Assembly: GCA_002731315.1 (NCBI GenBank)
Contig: PCBG01000010.1
Coordinates: forward strand, 28,458-68,239
Direction: 5' to 3'
Source: Rhodospirillaceae bacterium
GTDB lineage: Bacteria > Pseudomonadota > Alphaproteobacteria > Puniceispirillales > Puniceispirillaceae
Length of the DNA stretch: 39,782 nt
The position numbers and the translations under genes are program-made. Below the pieces are notes generated by a model. It was not told where the DNA came from and did no database searches. It was given only the letters and a program-made list of their open reading frames with translations. This document shows, piece after piece, positions 17,106 through 26,409 of the stretch (within the stretch, counting starts at the first letter, position 1; each line of letters starts with the position of its first letter).

Positions 17106-17543
17106 TCACCATTCAGTGATGTGGTCAATAATCTCACCCGCTTCGATGGCGCTTTCGGGAAATACGCGGCCGGCAACCGAATGGCCAGCCGTGCGGGTGC
17201 TGTTAGCATGGCTTGTAACCAGCGGATGCCATGTGGGCAGATCCTGCCCTTCATGCAGACGACGATATGCACAGCTGGCCGGCATCCATTGCAGGGATGA
17301 CAGATTATGCGGTGTCAGTCTGATACAGTCGGGAACAGAATCCCGACGGTTCTCATAATCCATGCAGTTGGCTGTGCCGCAGTCCAGAAGTTTGCAGGCA
17401 ATGTCGGTATAATGCACCGTGCCATCATCCATATCTTCAATCTTAAGTACGCAGCATTTGCCGCAGCGGTCACATAGCGATTCCCATTCCTCTGCGGTCA
17501 TCTCGCCAAGGGTTTTTAGTTTCCAGAATGCTTTAGCGCCCAC
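17106..17543 (-). CDS. ycgN: YcgN/UPF0260 cysteine-cluster protein
   Basis: 145 residues, the typical size. Metal-chelating cysteine pattern of the YkgJ/YcgN type: LCDRCGKCCVLKIED, ACKLLDCGTANCMDYENR, VPDCIRLTP and PASCAYRRLHEG. Presumed zinc or iron chelation; biological role unknown. GTG start at 17543 is forced: the codon before the preceding one is a stop, and AAGGA lies 7 nt upstream. The C-terminal TWHPLVTSH and GRVFPE are family-conserved. A small membrane protein follows 19 nt downstream. Confidence 0.9.
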   Translation of the reverse strand: MGAKAFWKLKTLGEMTAEEWESLCDRCGKCCVLKIEDMDDGTVHYTDIACKLLDCGTANCMDYENRRDSVPDCIRLTPHNLSSLQWMPASCAYRRLHEGQDLPTWHPLVTSHANSTRTAGHSVAGRVFPESAIEAGEIIDHITEW

Positions 17544-17628
17544 GGCCTATCCTTGAATTCATTTTCCCGATCCCGGATGTAATGCCGGCTAATCGGAGCA
17601 AGCATCTAGACATTTGCAGATTGTAACT

Positions 17629-18422
17629 TTAACACCATACCATGCTGACGCCTGAAAAAAAATATTCGCAACCGACATGAAAGAATTTCCACGTCCGTTC
17701 AAAGCGCGCGTCACTTCCATACCCAGCATGTTCTGACCGCGTTGCTCGGTATAGCCCATCAGCTCGAAGAAAAATAACTGCCCGGAACGATATATTTGTA
17801 ATCCAGCGATTGACGGGTCCTGTTTTGCGCTGCTCGCCGATAGTAGGAATGCTGGCAAGCCCGCTCTTGCCAAATCCAACAACAAGAACCGGTCATCTGT
17901 TTTCAGATCCAGCTTGGCGGCAAGCCGCGCAAACTTTGTGAACTGTGCGGTTTCAATCGTGTCTTCTTCGCTATGAAATTAACCGCAAGAAAATTGCCGC
18001 CATTGATCTAGAGAGCTGTCAAGCAATTCGTTCAACAAACCATAATGATGCACCACATTGCGACGTGACCAGCCACGCGGGTTTAGATTCCGCAACCATG
18101 CCAGCGCGGTTGCAATCCGCAGGGTGGCGCGTCCGGTCCAGTACGTCGCCCAGCTGTTGCTGTTCGTCATCAGCAGGTCGATAAGCGGCTCCAGCCTATT
18201 TTCCGGCACGGTCAAATGCCCGTCAATATACGCCTCTCTAAAGGCAAGACCGGGCAAGGTAATGAGCCGCCCGAGGATTCTCCAGTCGCTTATGGTTCTA
18301 CTGGCGTGCGGGCCGCGATGCCGCCCATCGAGGTTTACGGGCGAGCGATCGCATAGCGTGAGCTGCAAGGCCCCTCCGTCAATAAAACTTGGGATAATTG
18401 AAAACGCTATCGAGTCAGACAT
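17629..18422 (-). pseudogene. Decayed cyclopropane-fatty-acyl-phospholipid synthase gene
   Basis: From ATG 18422 the N-terminal CFAS domain is readable: ASRTISDWRILGRLITLPG, FREAYIDGHLTVPE, and RRNVVHHYGLLNELLD leading to FSCG. There a TAA (17979-17981) sits where family members have the Tyr of SCxYF; the same frame then continues with FHSEEDTIETAQFTKFARL and AAKLDLKTDDR. Just after this the SAM-binding motif expected as LDIGxGWGGLA is found one frame away as LVVGFGKSGLA (from 17886). That frame ends, before TAA at 17629-17631, with DARFERTWKFFHVGCEYF, matching the conserved C-terminal segment of CFAS. About 140 residues between motif and tail are missing. So at least one stop, one frameshift and one internal deletion are seen. 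An intact enzyme would methylenate unsaturated acyl chains of membrane phospholipids. Confidence 0.82.
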
Positions 18423-18610
18423 GGCTGTCACCACATCAGTCTGTTGGCAAACAATATGTATCCGGTTTCTTGTGATTCGTTCCTATACTGACTGATATTT
18501 TTAATGGTATCTACTACTGTCAGTTTCGCAAGAAGCCGGCTAAATTTCGGATATCGGCGGCAAGTGTTCTTGCTGAGTTGCTGCCGCATGAGTATTGAGC
18601 CCTTCACCCC

Positions 18611-20437
18611 ATGGCACGGATATCCCCGCATCTCAACGCTGATTATGATCTGCCGCTTCCGCAGATCGACATGCGCGATGGTGTGCCGTATGCGACGCAG
18701 TTCGCAGACAATTATTACAACGCGGATGACGGGCTGGCCGAAACACGGCACATCTTTCTTGATGGGAATGAGCTGCCCGCCAGGATGAAGGCAACGTCGC
18801 ATCTGACGATTGGCGAGACGGGTTTTGGCACCGGGCTGAATTTGCTAGTGGTGATGGACGAGATGCAGAACCATCCGCATTGCCAGATTGACTATGTGTC
18901 TTTTGAAGCCCAGCCCATGGATGCTGTGATGATGGCCGCTGCGCATGCAGCCTTTCCCCAGCTGGCGGGTTTGGCCAACCAGTTGCGACAGGCATTGCCG
19001 CCACGCTGGCCAGGCTACCATCTTGTCGTGCTGTGTGGGGGACGGCTGACGCTTCATCTGCATTACGGCGATATGGGCGCTATTCTGCCGACCATGGATA
19101 TTGCTGTGGATTACTGGTTTCTTGATGGGTTTGCACCGGCGCGCAACCCGTCTGCTTGGACGGCAGATATCCTGTCTGAAATCGGTCGGCTGACAGCCAT
19201 TAGAGGCAGTTTTTCCACATTTACAGCCGCCGGCGATGTGCGGCGCGGATTGACGGCAGCAGGATTCGCGGTTGAAAAATCCCCCGGCTACGGACGTAAA
19301 CGAGACATGCTTCGCGGTGTGCGGGAAGGGGCAGCCTTGCCCCATATGCTATCCAGTACCACACCGCCAATGCGTATCGCTGTCATCGGAGCAGGAATCG
19401 CTGGTGCGGCTCTGGCTGCCGGGTTGTCGCGGCGCGGCGCAACGCCGGTATTGCTAGATGCCGCGACAGGGCTGGCCAGTGGTGCCTCGGGTAATCGCGC
19501 TGCCCTGCAGAGTCCGCGACTGTCGGTTGACCATAATGCGATGAGCCGTCTTTCGGCAGCTTGTCTGTCATGGGCTGCCCGCTGTTCGGATACAGCGGGT
19601 GCAACGCTGGCTGCCGGAGTGCTGGCCCTTGATGCCCCTGAGCGCATGGCCGCCCGACATGCGATTTTTCGACAGCAGCGCTGGCCAGCGAGCTTGCTCC
19701 GGGATCCCGAAACTGCCCTTGACGCCGAAATCGGCCAGGGGATCTTTTACGAATATGGCCGAGCGATCCGGCCTTCGATACTGGTAAAGGAACTCGCAGA
19801 AGGTGCTGAATTCTATGGTGACTTCGACGTTGCCAGCATCACCATGGAAGCCGGACAACTGCTGCTGGGAGCCGTTGACGGCCGGCAGGTACAGGCAGAT
19901 GCGGTGGTTCTGGCAGGCGGGTCACGGGTGGCGGATTTGCTGCATCTTGTTGGCCACGATATGCTGGTTGAGGTGACTCGCGGCCAGGTCAGCCATGTGC
20001 CCGCGACATCATCTAGCGCTTCGCTAGCGACCGGTGTCAGTTTTGGGGGGTATTTGACCCCTTCATGGGATGGGCTGCATGAAATTGGCGCCACCTTTTC
20101 GCGCGATCTGGAACAACCAGAAGATGCCGCTGCTGCGCATGCGCAAAATTTTGCGTTGCTACCTGCCGGGATCGCGGGTTTGTTTGACGGGATGAGCTAT
20201 GACGGACTGGGTTTGCGGACGAGTCATCGCGCCAGCCTTGCAGACCGGCGGCCGGTGGCAGGGCGCATCGCAGATAATATATGGGTGTTTGGCGGGCTGG
20301 GCGCCCGCGGTTTTACGCTGGCCCCGTTGCTGGGCGAGATGCTGGCCGCCCGGGTATTAAACAGGCCTGTACCGCTGGCGCGTGACCAGCGCGCCGGCGT
20401 GGCTGCCGCACGGTATCTTTCACAAAGCAACAGCTAG
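18611..20437 (+). CDS. mnmC: Bifunctional tRNA 5-methylaminomethyl-2-thiouridine biosynthesis protein MnmC
   Basis: 608 residues, two domains as in E. coli MnmC. Residues 1-245 are the SAM-dependent methyltransferase (MnmC2): GLAETRHIFLDGNELPAR, the SAM loop GETGFGTGLNLL, and LDGFAPARNPSAWT. Residues from about 254 form an FAD-dependent oxidoreductase (MnmC1): RIAVIGAGIAGAALAAGLSR, GASGNRAALQSPRLS, and the C-terminal FGGLGARGFTLAPLLGEML. Together they convert cmnm5s2U34 through nm5 to mnm5s2U34 in wobble uridines. ATG 18611 is the first start after an in-frame TGA (18596-18598); no clear ribosome site precedes it, so weak initiation is likely. It shares its last 4 nt with the end of the converging SDR gene. 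Confidence 0.93.
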   Translation: MARISPHLNADYDLPLPQIDMRDGVPYATQFADNYYNADDGLAETRHIFLDGNELPARMKATSHLTIGETGFGTGLNLLVVMDEMQNHPHCQIDYVSFEAQPMDAVMMAAAHAAFPQLAGLANQLRQALPPRWPGYHLVVLCGGRLTLHLHYGDMGAILPTMDIAVDYWFLDGFAPARNPSAWTADILSEIGRLTAIRGSFSTFTAAGDVRRGLTAAGFAVEKSPGYGRKRDMLRGVREGAALPHMLSSTTPPMRIAVIGAGIAGAALAAGLSRRGATPVLLDAATGLASGASGNRAALQSPRLSVDHNAMSRLSAACLSWAARCSDTAGATLAAGVLALDAPERMAARHAIFRQQRWPASLLRDPETALDAEIGQGIFYEYGRAIRPSILVKELAEGAEFYGDFDVASITMEAGQLLLGAVDGRQVQADAVVLAGGSRVADLLHLVGHDMLVEVTRGQVSHVPATSSSASLATGVSFGGYLTPSWDGLHEIGATFSRDLEQPEDAAAAHAQNFALLPAGIAGLFDGMSYDGLGLRTSHRASLADRRPVAGRIADNIWVFGGLGARGFTLAPLLGEMLAARVLNRPVPLARDQRAGVAAARYLSQSNS

Positions 20438-21174
20438 CTGGTTAGGCCGGAAAGGCTGCGCGCATCGACCATCTCACCGTGATAGCTGCAATCTTCTGAG
20501 AGAAGTTCGAGGAAGGCAGGCACGATATCTTCAGGCGCGGGTAGGGTAGCCGGATCCTCTCCTGGAAAGGCTGATGCCCGCATTTCGGTTGCAGTGCCGC
20601 CTGGATTCATCATGTTGATCCGAAGACTGGTCTGTTCACTTTCGCCGGCCCATGACCGGCCAACCGCCTCCAGCGCGGCCTTCGTGGCCGCATAGGGCCC
20701 CCAGAAGGGCCGACTGCCAGCCGAAGCGCCAGAGCTAACAAGAATGGCGCGCCCGGATGGGGCAGCACGCAATAGAGGATCGAGGGCGCGGATCATATGC
20801 CATTGCCCGGTCAGATTGACAGCAACAGATTCATCCCAGTTTTCGGCTGTTAGGTGGGTAATCGGGGTCAGCGGTGCCAGAATGGCCGCATTGGCCACAA
20901 ACCCGTCAAGCCGCCTCCACCGTTCGTAGATAACCTCGGCAAGGCGCGGCATCGCCGGATAATCTTTCATATCCATCTCGACAATTGTTGCTGTGCCACC
21001 TGCCTGCCGGATGGCATCGTGAACCTCTTCAAGGGCGCCTTTGGTGCGGCCGGTGATAATCAGCTCGGCGCCGGCAGCTGCCGCACCGACAGCAACCGCG
21101 CGGCCAATTCCGCGGGTGGCGCCGGTAACAAGGACCAGCCTGCCGGAAAGATCAAATGTCTGGGACAATGTCAT
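20434..21174 (-). CDS. Short-chain dehydrogenase/reductase
   Basis: 246 residues, classical SDR: NAD(P)-binding TGATRGIGRAVAVGAA near residue 18, NAAILAPLTPI, the Ser of VSSGASAGSR, and the catalytic YAATKAALE. The GRT after the second strand suggests a possible NADP preference. The loop ITHLTAENWDESVAVNLTG is seen in the YciK-like group of uncharacterised oxidoreductases. Substrate not predictable. The ATG overlaps the purF stop as TGATG, so it is translationally coupled to purF. Its stop overlaps the converging mnmC stop in the palindrome CTAG. Confidence 0.88.
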   Translation of the reverse strand: MTLSQTFDLSGRLVLVTGATRGIGRAVAVGAAAAGAELIITGRTKGALEEVHDAIRQAGGTATIVEMDMKDYPAMPRLAEVIYERWRRLDGFVANAAILAPLTPITHLTAENWDESVAVNLTGQWHMIRALDPLLRAAPSGRAILVSSGASAGSRPFWGPYAATKAALEAVGRSWAGESEQTSLRINMMNPGGTATEMRASAFPGEDPATLPAPEDIVPAFLELLSEDCSYHGEMVDARSLSGLTS

Positions 21175-22637
21175 CAGCGGCCACTCCCATGGGATACCTT
21201 GTTGGCGCTCAGCCCCGCCGCCAGCTGGATCGGATAGTCGCCGGTAAAGCAGGCATCGCAGAACTGTGGTGCTGCGTTGCTGCGCTCTGCACCGATAATG
21301 GCGCGGTGCAGGCCGTCAACAGAAATAAAGGACAGGCTGTCAGCACCGATTTCGCTCGCGATCTCGTCAATTGTCATTTGCGCCGCAATTAGCTGGTCCT
21401 GACTTGGGGTGTCGACGCCGTAAAAGCAGGGATGTGTGGTTGGTGGGCTGGCGATGCGCATATGGACCTCTGCCGCACCGGCACGCTGCATCATCGAGAC
21501 GATTTTGCGCGACGTGGTGCCGCGCACAATGGAATCATCGACAAGAATGATCCGCTTGCCGGCGATCGCCGCGGGGTTGGCATTATGTTTCAGCTTTACC
21601 GAATCCGTTCGGTCCTTCTGGTTTGGCTGGATGAATGTCCGTCCGACATAATGGTTGCGGATGATCCCTAGTTCAAACGGGATGCCCGAAGCCTCGGCAT
21701 AGCCAAGGGCGGCTGGCACACCGGAATCGGGCACCGGGATCACAAGGTCGGCGTCAATGTGGGCCTCAAGGGCCAGTTCGCCGCCGATCGCCTTGCGTGC
21801 GTGATAGACGCCGCGCCCCTCGACCACCGAGTCAGGCCGCGAAAAATAGATATATTCGAAAATGCAGAACCGCGACGGCATGGCTGTGAATGGGGACAGG
21901 CTCTTTAAACCATCGCTGTCAATAATCACCATTTCTCCAGGAGCTAGTTCGCGAACCGCTGTTGCCCCAACAATATCCAGCGCACAGGATTCCGATGCCA
22001 AAAGCCAAGTGTTATGCCGCTGGCCAAGGATCAAGGGGCGCACGCCGAACGGATCACGCACGCCAATCAACATATCATCTGCAACGCAGACAAGCGAATA
22101 GGCCCCTTCGATCTGTTTTAGAGCGTCTATCAGCCGGTCGGTAACGCTGTCCTGATGTGACCGCGCCACAAGATGTACGATCACCTCAGTATCGGATGAT
22201 GACTGGAAAAGGCTGCCGGTTTCGATCAGCGAGCTGCGCAGCCGACTTGCGTTTGTCAGATTGCCATTATGCGCAAGCGCAAACCCGCCAAAGGCAAGCC
22301 TCGACGAAAAGGGCTGAATTTCCATCACCGGATTGACATTACCGCTGGTGGAATAGCGATTATGTCCGATGGAAACATGCCCGCGCAGCTCCTTTATCTG
22401 GGGGGAATCGGCACCAAAATTGTCGCCGACATGGCCAAGCGCGCGATGGGCATGAAATAGCCGGCCATCAAAGGTCACAATGCCCGCAGCTTCCTGTCCG
22501 CGATGCTGCAGTGCATGCAAGCCAAGTGCGGTCAGAATACTGGCCTCGTCACTGCCGAACACCCCGAACACCCCGCATTCTTCACGAAAACCGTTATGCG
22601 CGCACATGTCGAACGGATTGGTTGAACCCACACCCAT
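21174..22637 (-). CDS. purF: Amidophosphoribosyltransferase (Fe-S type)
   Basis: 487 residues from ATG 22637; a GTG at 22652 would add five, and Met11 is also possible. First committed purine step: PRPP plus glutamine to phosphoribosylamine. The Ntn nucleophile Cys in REECGVFGVFG lies about 20 residues in, so a short propeptide must be removed. PRPP loop: ILVDDSIVRGTTSRKIV. Four cysteines (FCIFEYIYFSRPDS, THPCFYGVDTP, CDACFTG) match the [4Fe-4S] ligands of Bacillus-type PurF, so an oxygen-sensitive cluster is expected. It follows cvpA by about 85 nt (the same pair as in E. coli) and is coupled to the SDR gene. Confidence 0.97.
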   Translation of the reverse strand: MGVGSTNPFDMCAHNGFREECGVFGVFGSDEASILTALGLHALQHRGQEAAGIVTFDGRLFHAHRALGHVGDNFGADSPQIKELRGHVSIGHNRYSTSGNVNPVMEIQPFSSRLAFGGFALAHNGNLTNASRLRSSLIETGSLFQSSSDTEVIVHLVARSHQDSVTDRLIDALKQIEGAYSLVCVADDMLIGVRDPFGVRPLILGQRHNTWLLASESCALDIVGATAVRELAPGEMVIIDSDGLKSLSPFTAMPSRFCIFEYIYFSRPDSVVEGRGVYHARKAIGGELALEAHIDADLVIPVPDSGVPAALGYAEASGIPFELGIIRNHYVGRTFIQPNQKDRTDSVKLKHNANPAAIAGKRIILVDDSIVRGTTSRKIVSMMQRAGAAEVHMRIASPPTTHPCFYGVDTPSQDQLIAAQMTIDEIASEIGADSLSFISVDGLHRAIIGAERSNAAPQFCDACFTGDYPIQLAAGLSANKVSHGSGR

Positions 22638-22722
22638 AGTTTTTACTTTCACCTTAGCTGTCAGTGGACGATTCGCCTTTAAACGATCGATTAATTGGAA
22701 TTATCGGGGCAGGTTTCACCAT

Positions 22723-23409
22723 TTAATTGCCGCTTTTTTCACTGCGCAGGTCGAGTGATGGCCCGGCACCCGTATCGGTATTCGTATCTGTTGTGTCCGC
22801 ATCGCTGCTATCGGTTCGATCAGCTATGGTCTCGCCAACCTCTTCAACCGTATCCTGTATGGCCTCAACCTCCTTTGCAGGAGGTGGCAGGTTTTCGATC
22901 AGCATTTCGCGCATATCCCCAGGCAATACCCCGGCAAACAAGTGCCAGCTGTCACGCAGCGCAGGCGTGATTTCGGCATCGGTCACGATATTGGCAAAGT
23001 TTGTCTCTCCCTTAGCCACAACAACCGCACCGGCATAAACCACTAATAAAATTACATAGCCGCGCAACACGCCAAACAGAAAGCCCAGCCAGCGGTCGAG
23101 GCTGCCAAGCCCGGCCTTGCTTAGGCCGGGTGATACAAGATTCGAAAACACAAACCAGAGGATCACAGCGGCAACAAAGGGAATAACCCATCCTAGTATA
23201 TCACTTAGCCCCTTGATCTGGAGGAGATCTTCGAGGACGGGGGCAAGGTAAGGCGCGCAGATGCGCGCGACAAGGATAGAGACTGGCCAGCCGGCCAACC
23301 CCATAATTTCGCGCGTCATGCCGCGAAGCGTCGCCAGAATGCCGGAAATCACAAGGATAATCAGCGCGGCAAAATCGATGATGTTCAGTGCGGCAATGTC
23401 GAAGGTCAT
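22723..23409 (-). CDS. cvpA: CvpA family membrane protein
   Basis: 228 residues. Four hydrophobic segments in the first 135 residues, with FAALIILVISGILATLRG, REIMGLAGWPVS and LDRWLGFLFGVLRGYVILL matching the CvpA pattern. The C-terminal 70 residues are acidic and Thr/Asp-rich (DTVEEVGETIADRTDSS), probably disordered. CvpA was named for colicin V production in E. coli and is linked to envelope stress tolerance; its mechanism is unresolved. It sits directly upstream of purF, as in enterobacteria, and 46 nt after radA. Confidence 0.92.
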   Translation of the reverse strand: MTFDIAALNIIDFAALIILVISGILATLRGMTREIMGLAGWPVSILVARICAPYLAPVLEDLLQIKGLSDILGWVIPFVAAVILWFVFSNLVSPGLSKAGLGSLDRWLGFLFGVLRGYVILLVVYAGAVVVAKGETNFANIVTDAEITPALRDSWHLFAGVLPGDMREMLIENLPPPAKEVEAIQDTVEEVGETIADRTDSSDADTTDTNTDTGAGPSLDLRSEKSGN

Positions 23410-23455
23410 GATAGCGTCCCGCTACTATGCGGTGGTCTGCGGGTTGGATATGTCA

Positions 23456-24823
23456 TCATACACTGCCCATGATCTCGATCAACTCGGCAAGGGTGGCCGG
23501 TTGCGCCAGTGACAGGCCAGACGGGGTGGCCAGCTTTTTTCGAGGACGCGGCATGACGGCCGTGTTGAAACCCAGCTTGGCAGCTTCTTTCAGACGGGCA
23601 TCAGTCTGTGCCACCTGTCGTAGTTCTGCCGACAGGGCCACCTCACCAAAAAAGACGCTGCGGGGCGGGGCAGGGCGTCCGGTCACCGAGGACAGCAATG
23701 CGGCTGCAACCGCGAGATCGGCGGCTGTTTCCGCGATCTTCAGACCACCAGCGACATTCAGAAAAATATCCCGTCCGGAAAGCGGTACACCGCATCGCGC
23801 CTCAAGTACTGCGGTCAGCATCGCGAGCCTGCTGCTGTCCCAACCAACAACATTACGTCGCGGCGAGGCCAGCGTTGACGGCGCGACAAGCGCCTCAATC
23901 TCGACAAGCACCGGACGACTTCCTTCAATGCCGGCAAAGACAACGGCGCCTGTCACATCGTCACGTCGGTCAGCAAGAAACAGCTCCGACGGATTAGGCA
24001 CTTCGGTCAGGCCGGTTTCGACCATCTCAAACACGCCGATTTCATCGGTGGCACCAAATCGGTTCTTTACACCGCGCAGGATACGGAAATGATGTGATCT
24101 GTCACCTTCAAAATAAAGGACAGTATCGACCATATGTTCCAGCACACGCGGTCCGGCAATCGCGCCATCCTTGGTTACATGGCCAACCACTAGCAATGCG
24201 ACATTATGCACCTTGGCGGCACGGATCAGTTCCTGTGCGGTGGCACGTACCTGGCTGACGGTGCCTGGCGCGGAATCGAGGCTGGACAGATACATCGTCT
24301 GGATGGAATCGATCACCACAATTTCAGGACCAGACGGCCCGCCCAGTGATGCGGCCACATTACCTGCATTGGTGGTGGTCGCTAGCTCGACCGGTGCATC
24401 ACCAAGCCCCAGCCGACGCGCCCGCATACGCACCTGATCGGCTGATTCCTCGCCGGAGATGTAAGCGGTCCGGTGTCCGCTGGCTGCTAGCTTGCAGACA
24501 AGCTGTAACAGCAATGTGGATTTGCCGATGCCCGGATCGCCACCAATCAGAGTGGCAGAGCCACGCACCAGCCCGCCGCCTGCAACGCGATCAAACTCTG
24601 CGATCCCGGTTTGCATGCGCGGGGGCGGAGCAACGGAGTCCGACTGCGCGAGGGGCTGCATGTCAATGCGCTTGCCTTCAGCCTTCCGGCTGGGGCCTGA
24701 TACGGTTTCAACGCGTTCTTCAACCAGCGTGTTCCACGCGCCGCAGTGATCACATCTGCCAGTCCATTTGCGGTGGGCGCCGCCGCATTCCTGACAGAGA
24801 AATGATACGTTTGGTTTTGCCAT
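23456..24823 (-). CDS. radA: DNA repair protein RadA
   Basis: 455 residues. N-terminal four-Cys zinc finger (FLCQECGGAHRKWTGRCDHC), RecA-like ATPase with Walker A GGDPGIGKSTLLLQ, the RadA hallmark KNRFG (RGVKNRFGATDE), and a C-terminal Lon-protease-like domain (SGRDIFLNVAGGLKI, ADLAVAAALLSS) that lacks protease function in this family. RadA is a hexameric helicase-like motor assisting branch migration in recombination. The ATG overlaps the stop of the upstream ABC ATPase gene as TGATG. Confidence 0.97.
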   Translation of the reverse strand: MAKPNVSFLCQECGGAHRKWTGRCDHCGAWNTLVEERVETVSGPSRKAEGKRIDMQPLAQSDSVAPPPRMQTGIAEFDRVAGGGLVRGSATLIGGDPGIGKSTLLLQLVCKLAASGHRTAYISGEESADQVRMRARRLGLGDAPVELATTTNAGNVAASLGGPSGPEIVVIDSIQTMYLSSLDSAPGTVSQVRATAQELIRAAKVHNVALLVVGHVTKDGAIAGPRVLEHMVDTVLYFEGDRSHHFRILRGVKNRFGATDEIGVFEMVETGLTEVPNPSELFLADRRDDVTGAVVFAGIEGSRPVLVEIEALVAPSTLASPRRNVVGWDSSRLAMLTAVLEARCGVPLSGRDIFLNVAGGLKIAETAADLAVAAALLSSVTGRPAPPRSVFFGEVALSAELRQVAQTDARLKEAAKLGFNTAVMPRPRKKLATPSGLSLAQPATLAELIEIMGSV

Positions 24824-25623
24824 CAGCTAGCGCGCGCCTCGGCCTTCGCCGCGCGTGTCAGCGGCCCGTCCGCATGGCCGTGAACAAACTGGTCGACTTC
24901 CGCAATACCGGTATCATCCATCTCTATTGCCGGGCCGCACCAGACTATGGTGCCGTCATGCACCATGGCTACCTTGTCAGCGATGCGGCGTACCGACGCC
25001 ATGTCGTGGCTGATGGTAATGGCGGTGGCACCAAGGCGGCGCACAGAATCTATAATCAGCCGATCGATCATACCGCCGGTAATTGGGTCAAGGCCAGATG
25101 TTGGTTCGTCGAATAACAGCACTTCAGGTTTGTCGGCAATGGCGCGTGCCAGCGCCACACGCTTTTGCATACCACCGGACAGTTCTGCCGGATACTGGTC
25201 GATCACGTGTGCGGCAAGCCCCAGCTGGGTGATAGTTTCCGCAGCAATGTCGCGCGATTGCGTTTTTGACAGGCGCTGGCGCTGGCGCAACCTGAAGGTG
25301 ACATTTTCCCAGATTGGCAGTGAGTCAAACAGCGCGCCAAACTGGAAGGTCATACCAAAGCGGCGGCGCAAGGATTCAAGATCAGCGCGGGTGGCATGGA
25401 TCAATTCCTGTCCATCAATGCGGATTGATCCCGAATCCGCACGCAGCAACCCAAGCAGGCATTTGAGCGTAACAGACTTCCCGCAGCCCGAGGTGCCGAT
25501 GATTGCAAGAGATTCCTCGGCGGCCACTGACAGTGAAACATCGCGCAGAACCTGATTGTCACCAAAAGCCTTGGTGACATTCTGCATCTCAATCTTTGGC
25601 TGCTGCGGGGATGTAGGGGTCAT
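24823..25623 (-). CDS. mlaF: Mla-type lipid ABC transporter ATP-binding protein
   Basis: 266 residues. Walker A GTSGCGKSVTLK, Q-loop FQFGALFDSL, signature LSGGMQKRVALARA, Walker B EVLLFDEPTSGLD and switch His in TISHDMASV. FQFGALFDSLPIWENV and the Met in the LSGGM signature are typical of MlaF/Ttg2A-type ATPases that drive phospholipid transport between the membranes. The permease partner is immediately upstream. AGGA lies about 10 nt before the ATG. No mlaD (substrate-binding) gene is adjacent; it must be elsewhere. Confidence 0.92.
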   Translation of the reverse strand: MTPTSPQQPKIEMQNVTKAFGDNQVLRDVSLSVAAEESLAIIGTSGCGKSVTLKCLLGLLRADSGSIRIDGQELIHATRADLESLRRRFGMTFQFGALFDSLPIWENVTFRLRQRQRLSKTQSRDIAAETITQLGLAAHVIDQYPAELSGGMQKRVALARAIADKPEVLLFDEPTSGLDPITGGMIDRLIIDSVRRLGATAITISHDMASVRRIADKVAMVHDGTIVWCGPAIEMDDTGIAEVDQFVHGHADGPLTRAAKAEARAS

Positions 25624-25635
25624 GATGCTGTCATC

Positions 25636-26409
25636 CTAGCCGAAAAACAGAGCGGTCACGATATAGTTAGCGATCAGGATCAAAATAGAAGAAGATACAA
25701 CGGCATTGGTGGTTGCACGGCCCACACCCTCGGCACCGCGTCCCGAATGATAGCCGTGATAGCACCCCATCAAGGCAATCAGGAACCCGAATACGGCTGC
25801 TTTCACTAGGCCAAGCGTGATATCCGAAACTTCCAGATATTCGATGGTCCGCGCCAGATAGACCGAAGGGTTGAAGCCAAGCCTATAGACTCCGACGAGA
25901 TAGCCGCCAAACACGCCAATAAGGTCGCCGATCAGCACCAGAAAGGGAAGGCAAATGGTGCCTGCTAGCAGACGCGGGGCGACAAGATACTGCATCGGGC
26001 GCGTGGACAGCGTGTCGAGCGCGTCAATCTGGTCGGTCACCCGCATTGTACCAATTTCGGCCGCCATGGAAGCACCAATCCTGCCCGCAACCATCAGGCC
26101 GGCCAGAACCGGACCCAGTTCGCGTGTGATGGACAGTACAACGACAGTTGCAACCGTATCCTCGGCGGAAAAGCGGGCAAAGCCGGTATAGGATTGCAGG
26201 GCTAGCACCATGCCGGAAAACAGCGTTGTCAGCCCGACCACGGGAAGCGAGAAATAGCCGATATCAATAATCTGGCGCAGTAACTGGCGCGGGTAGAAAG
26301 GGGGCTGGAATGTCCATCGCACCGCGGCAGCCGTAAAGACAGCCAACCGACCAATAGCCGCCAGGAAAGCAAGGCTGGTGCGACCAATATTATGCAGAAA
26401 TGTGATCAT
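25636..26409 (-). CDS. mlaE: MlaE-type permease
   Basis: 257 residues, five or six membrane helices. The conserved coupling segment TRELGPVLAGLMVAGRIGASMAAEIGTM is split here by normal helix breaks (core motif ELGPVLAGLMVAGRIG); also EIDALDTLSTRP-type residues (MRVTDQIDALDTL) that identify MlaE/TrgB-family permeases. It forms the inner-membrane channel of the phospholipid transporter with MlaF, encoded 12 nt downstream. The frame is open to 26490, but ATG 26409 (ITFLHNIGRT) has AGGA about 5 nt upstream and fits family length. Confidence 0.92.
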   Translation of the reverse strand: MITFLHNIGRTSLAFLAAIGRLAVFTAAAVRWTFQPPFYPRQLLRQIIDIGYFSLPVVGLTTLFSGMVLALQSYTGFARFSAEDTVATVVVLSITRELGPVLAGLMVAGRIGASMAAEIGTMRVTDQIDALDTLSTRPMQYLVAPRLLAGTICLPFLVLIGDLIGVFGGYLVGVYRLGFNPSVYLARTIEYLEVSDITLGLVKAAVFGFLIALMGCYHGYHSGRGAEGVGRATTNAVVSSSILILIANYIVTALFFG

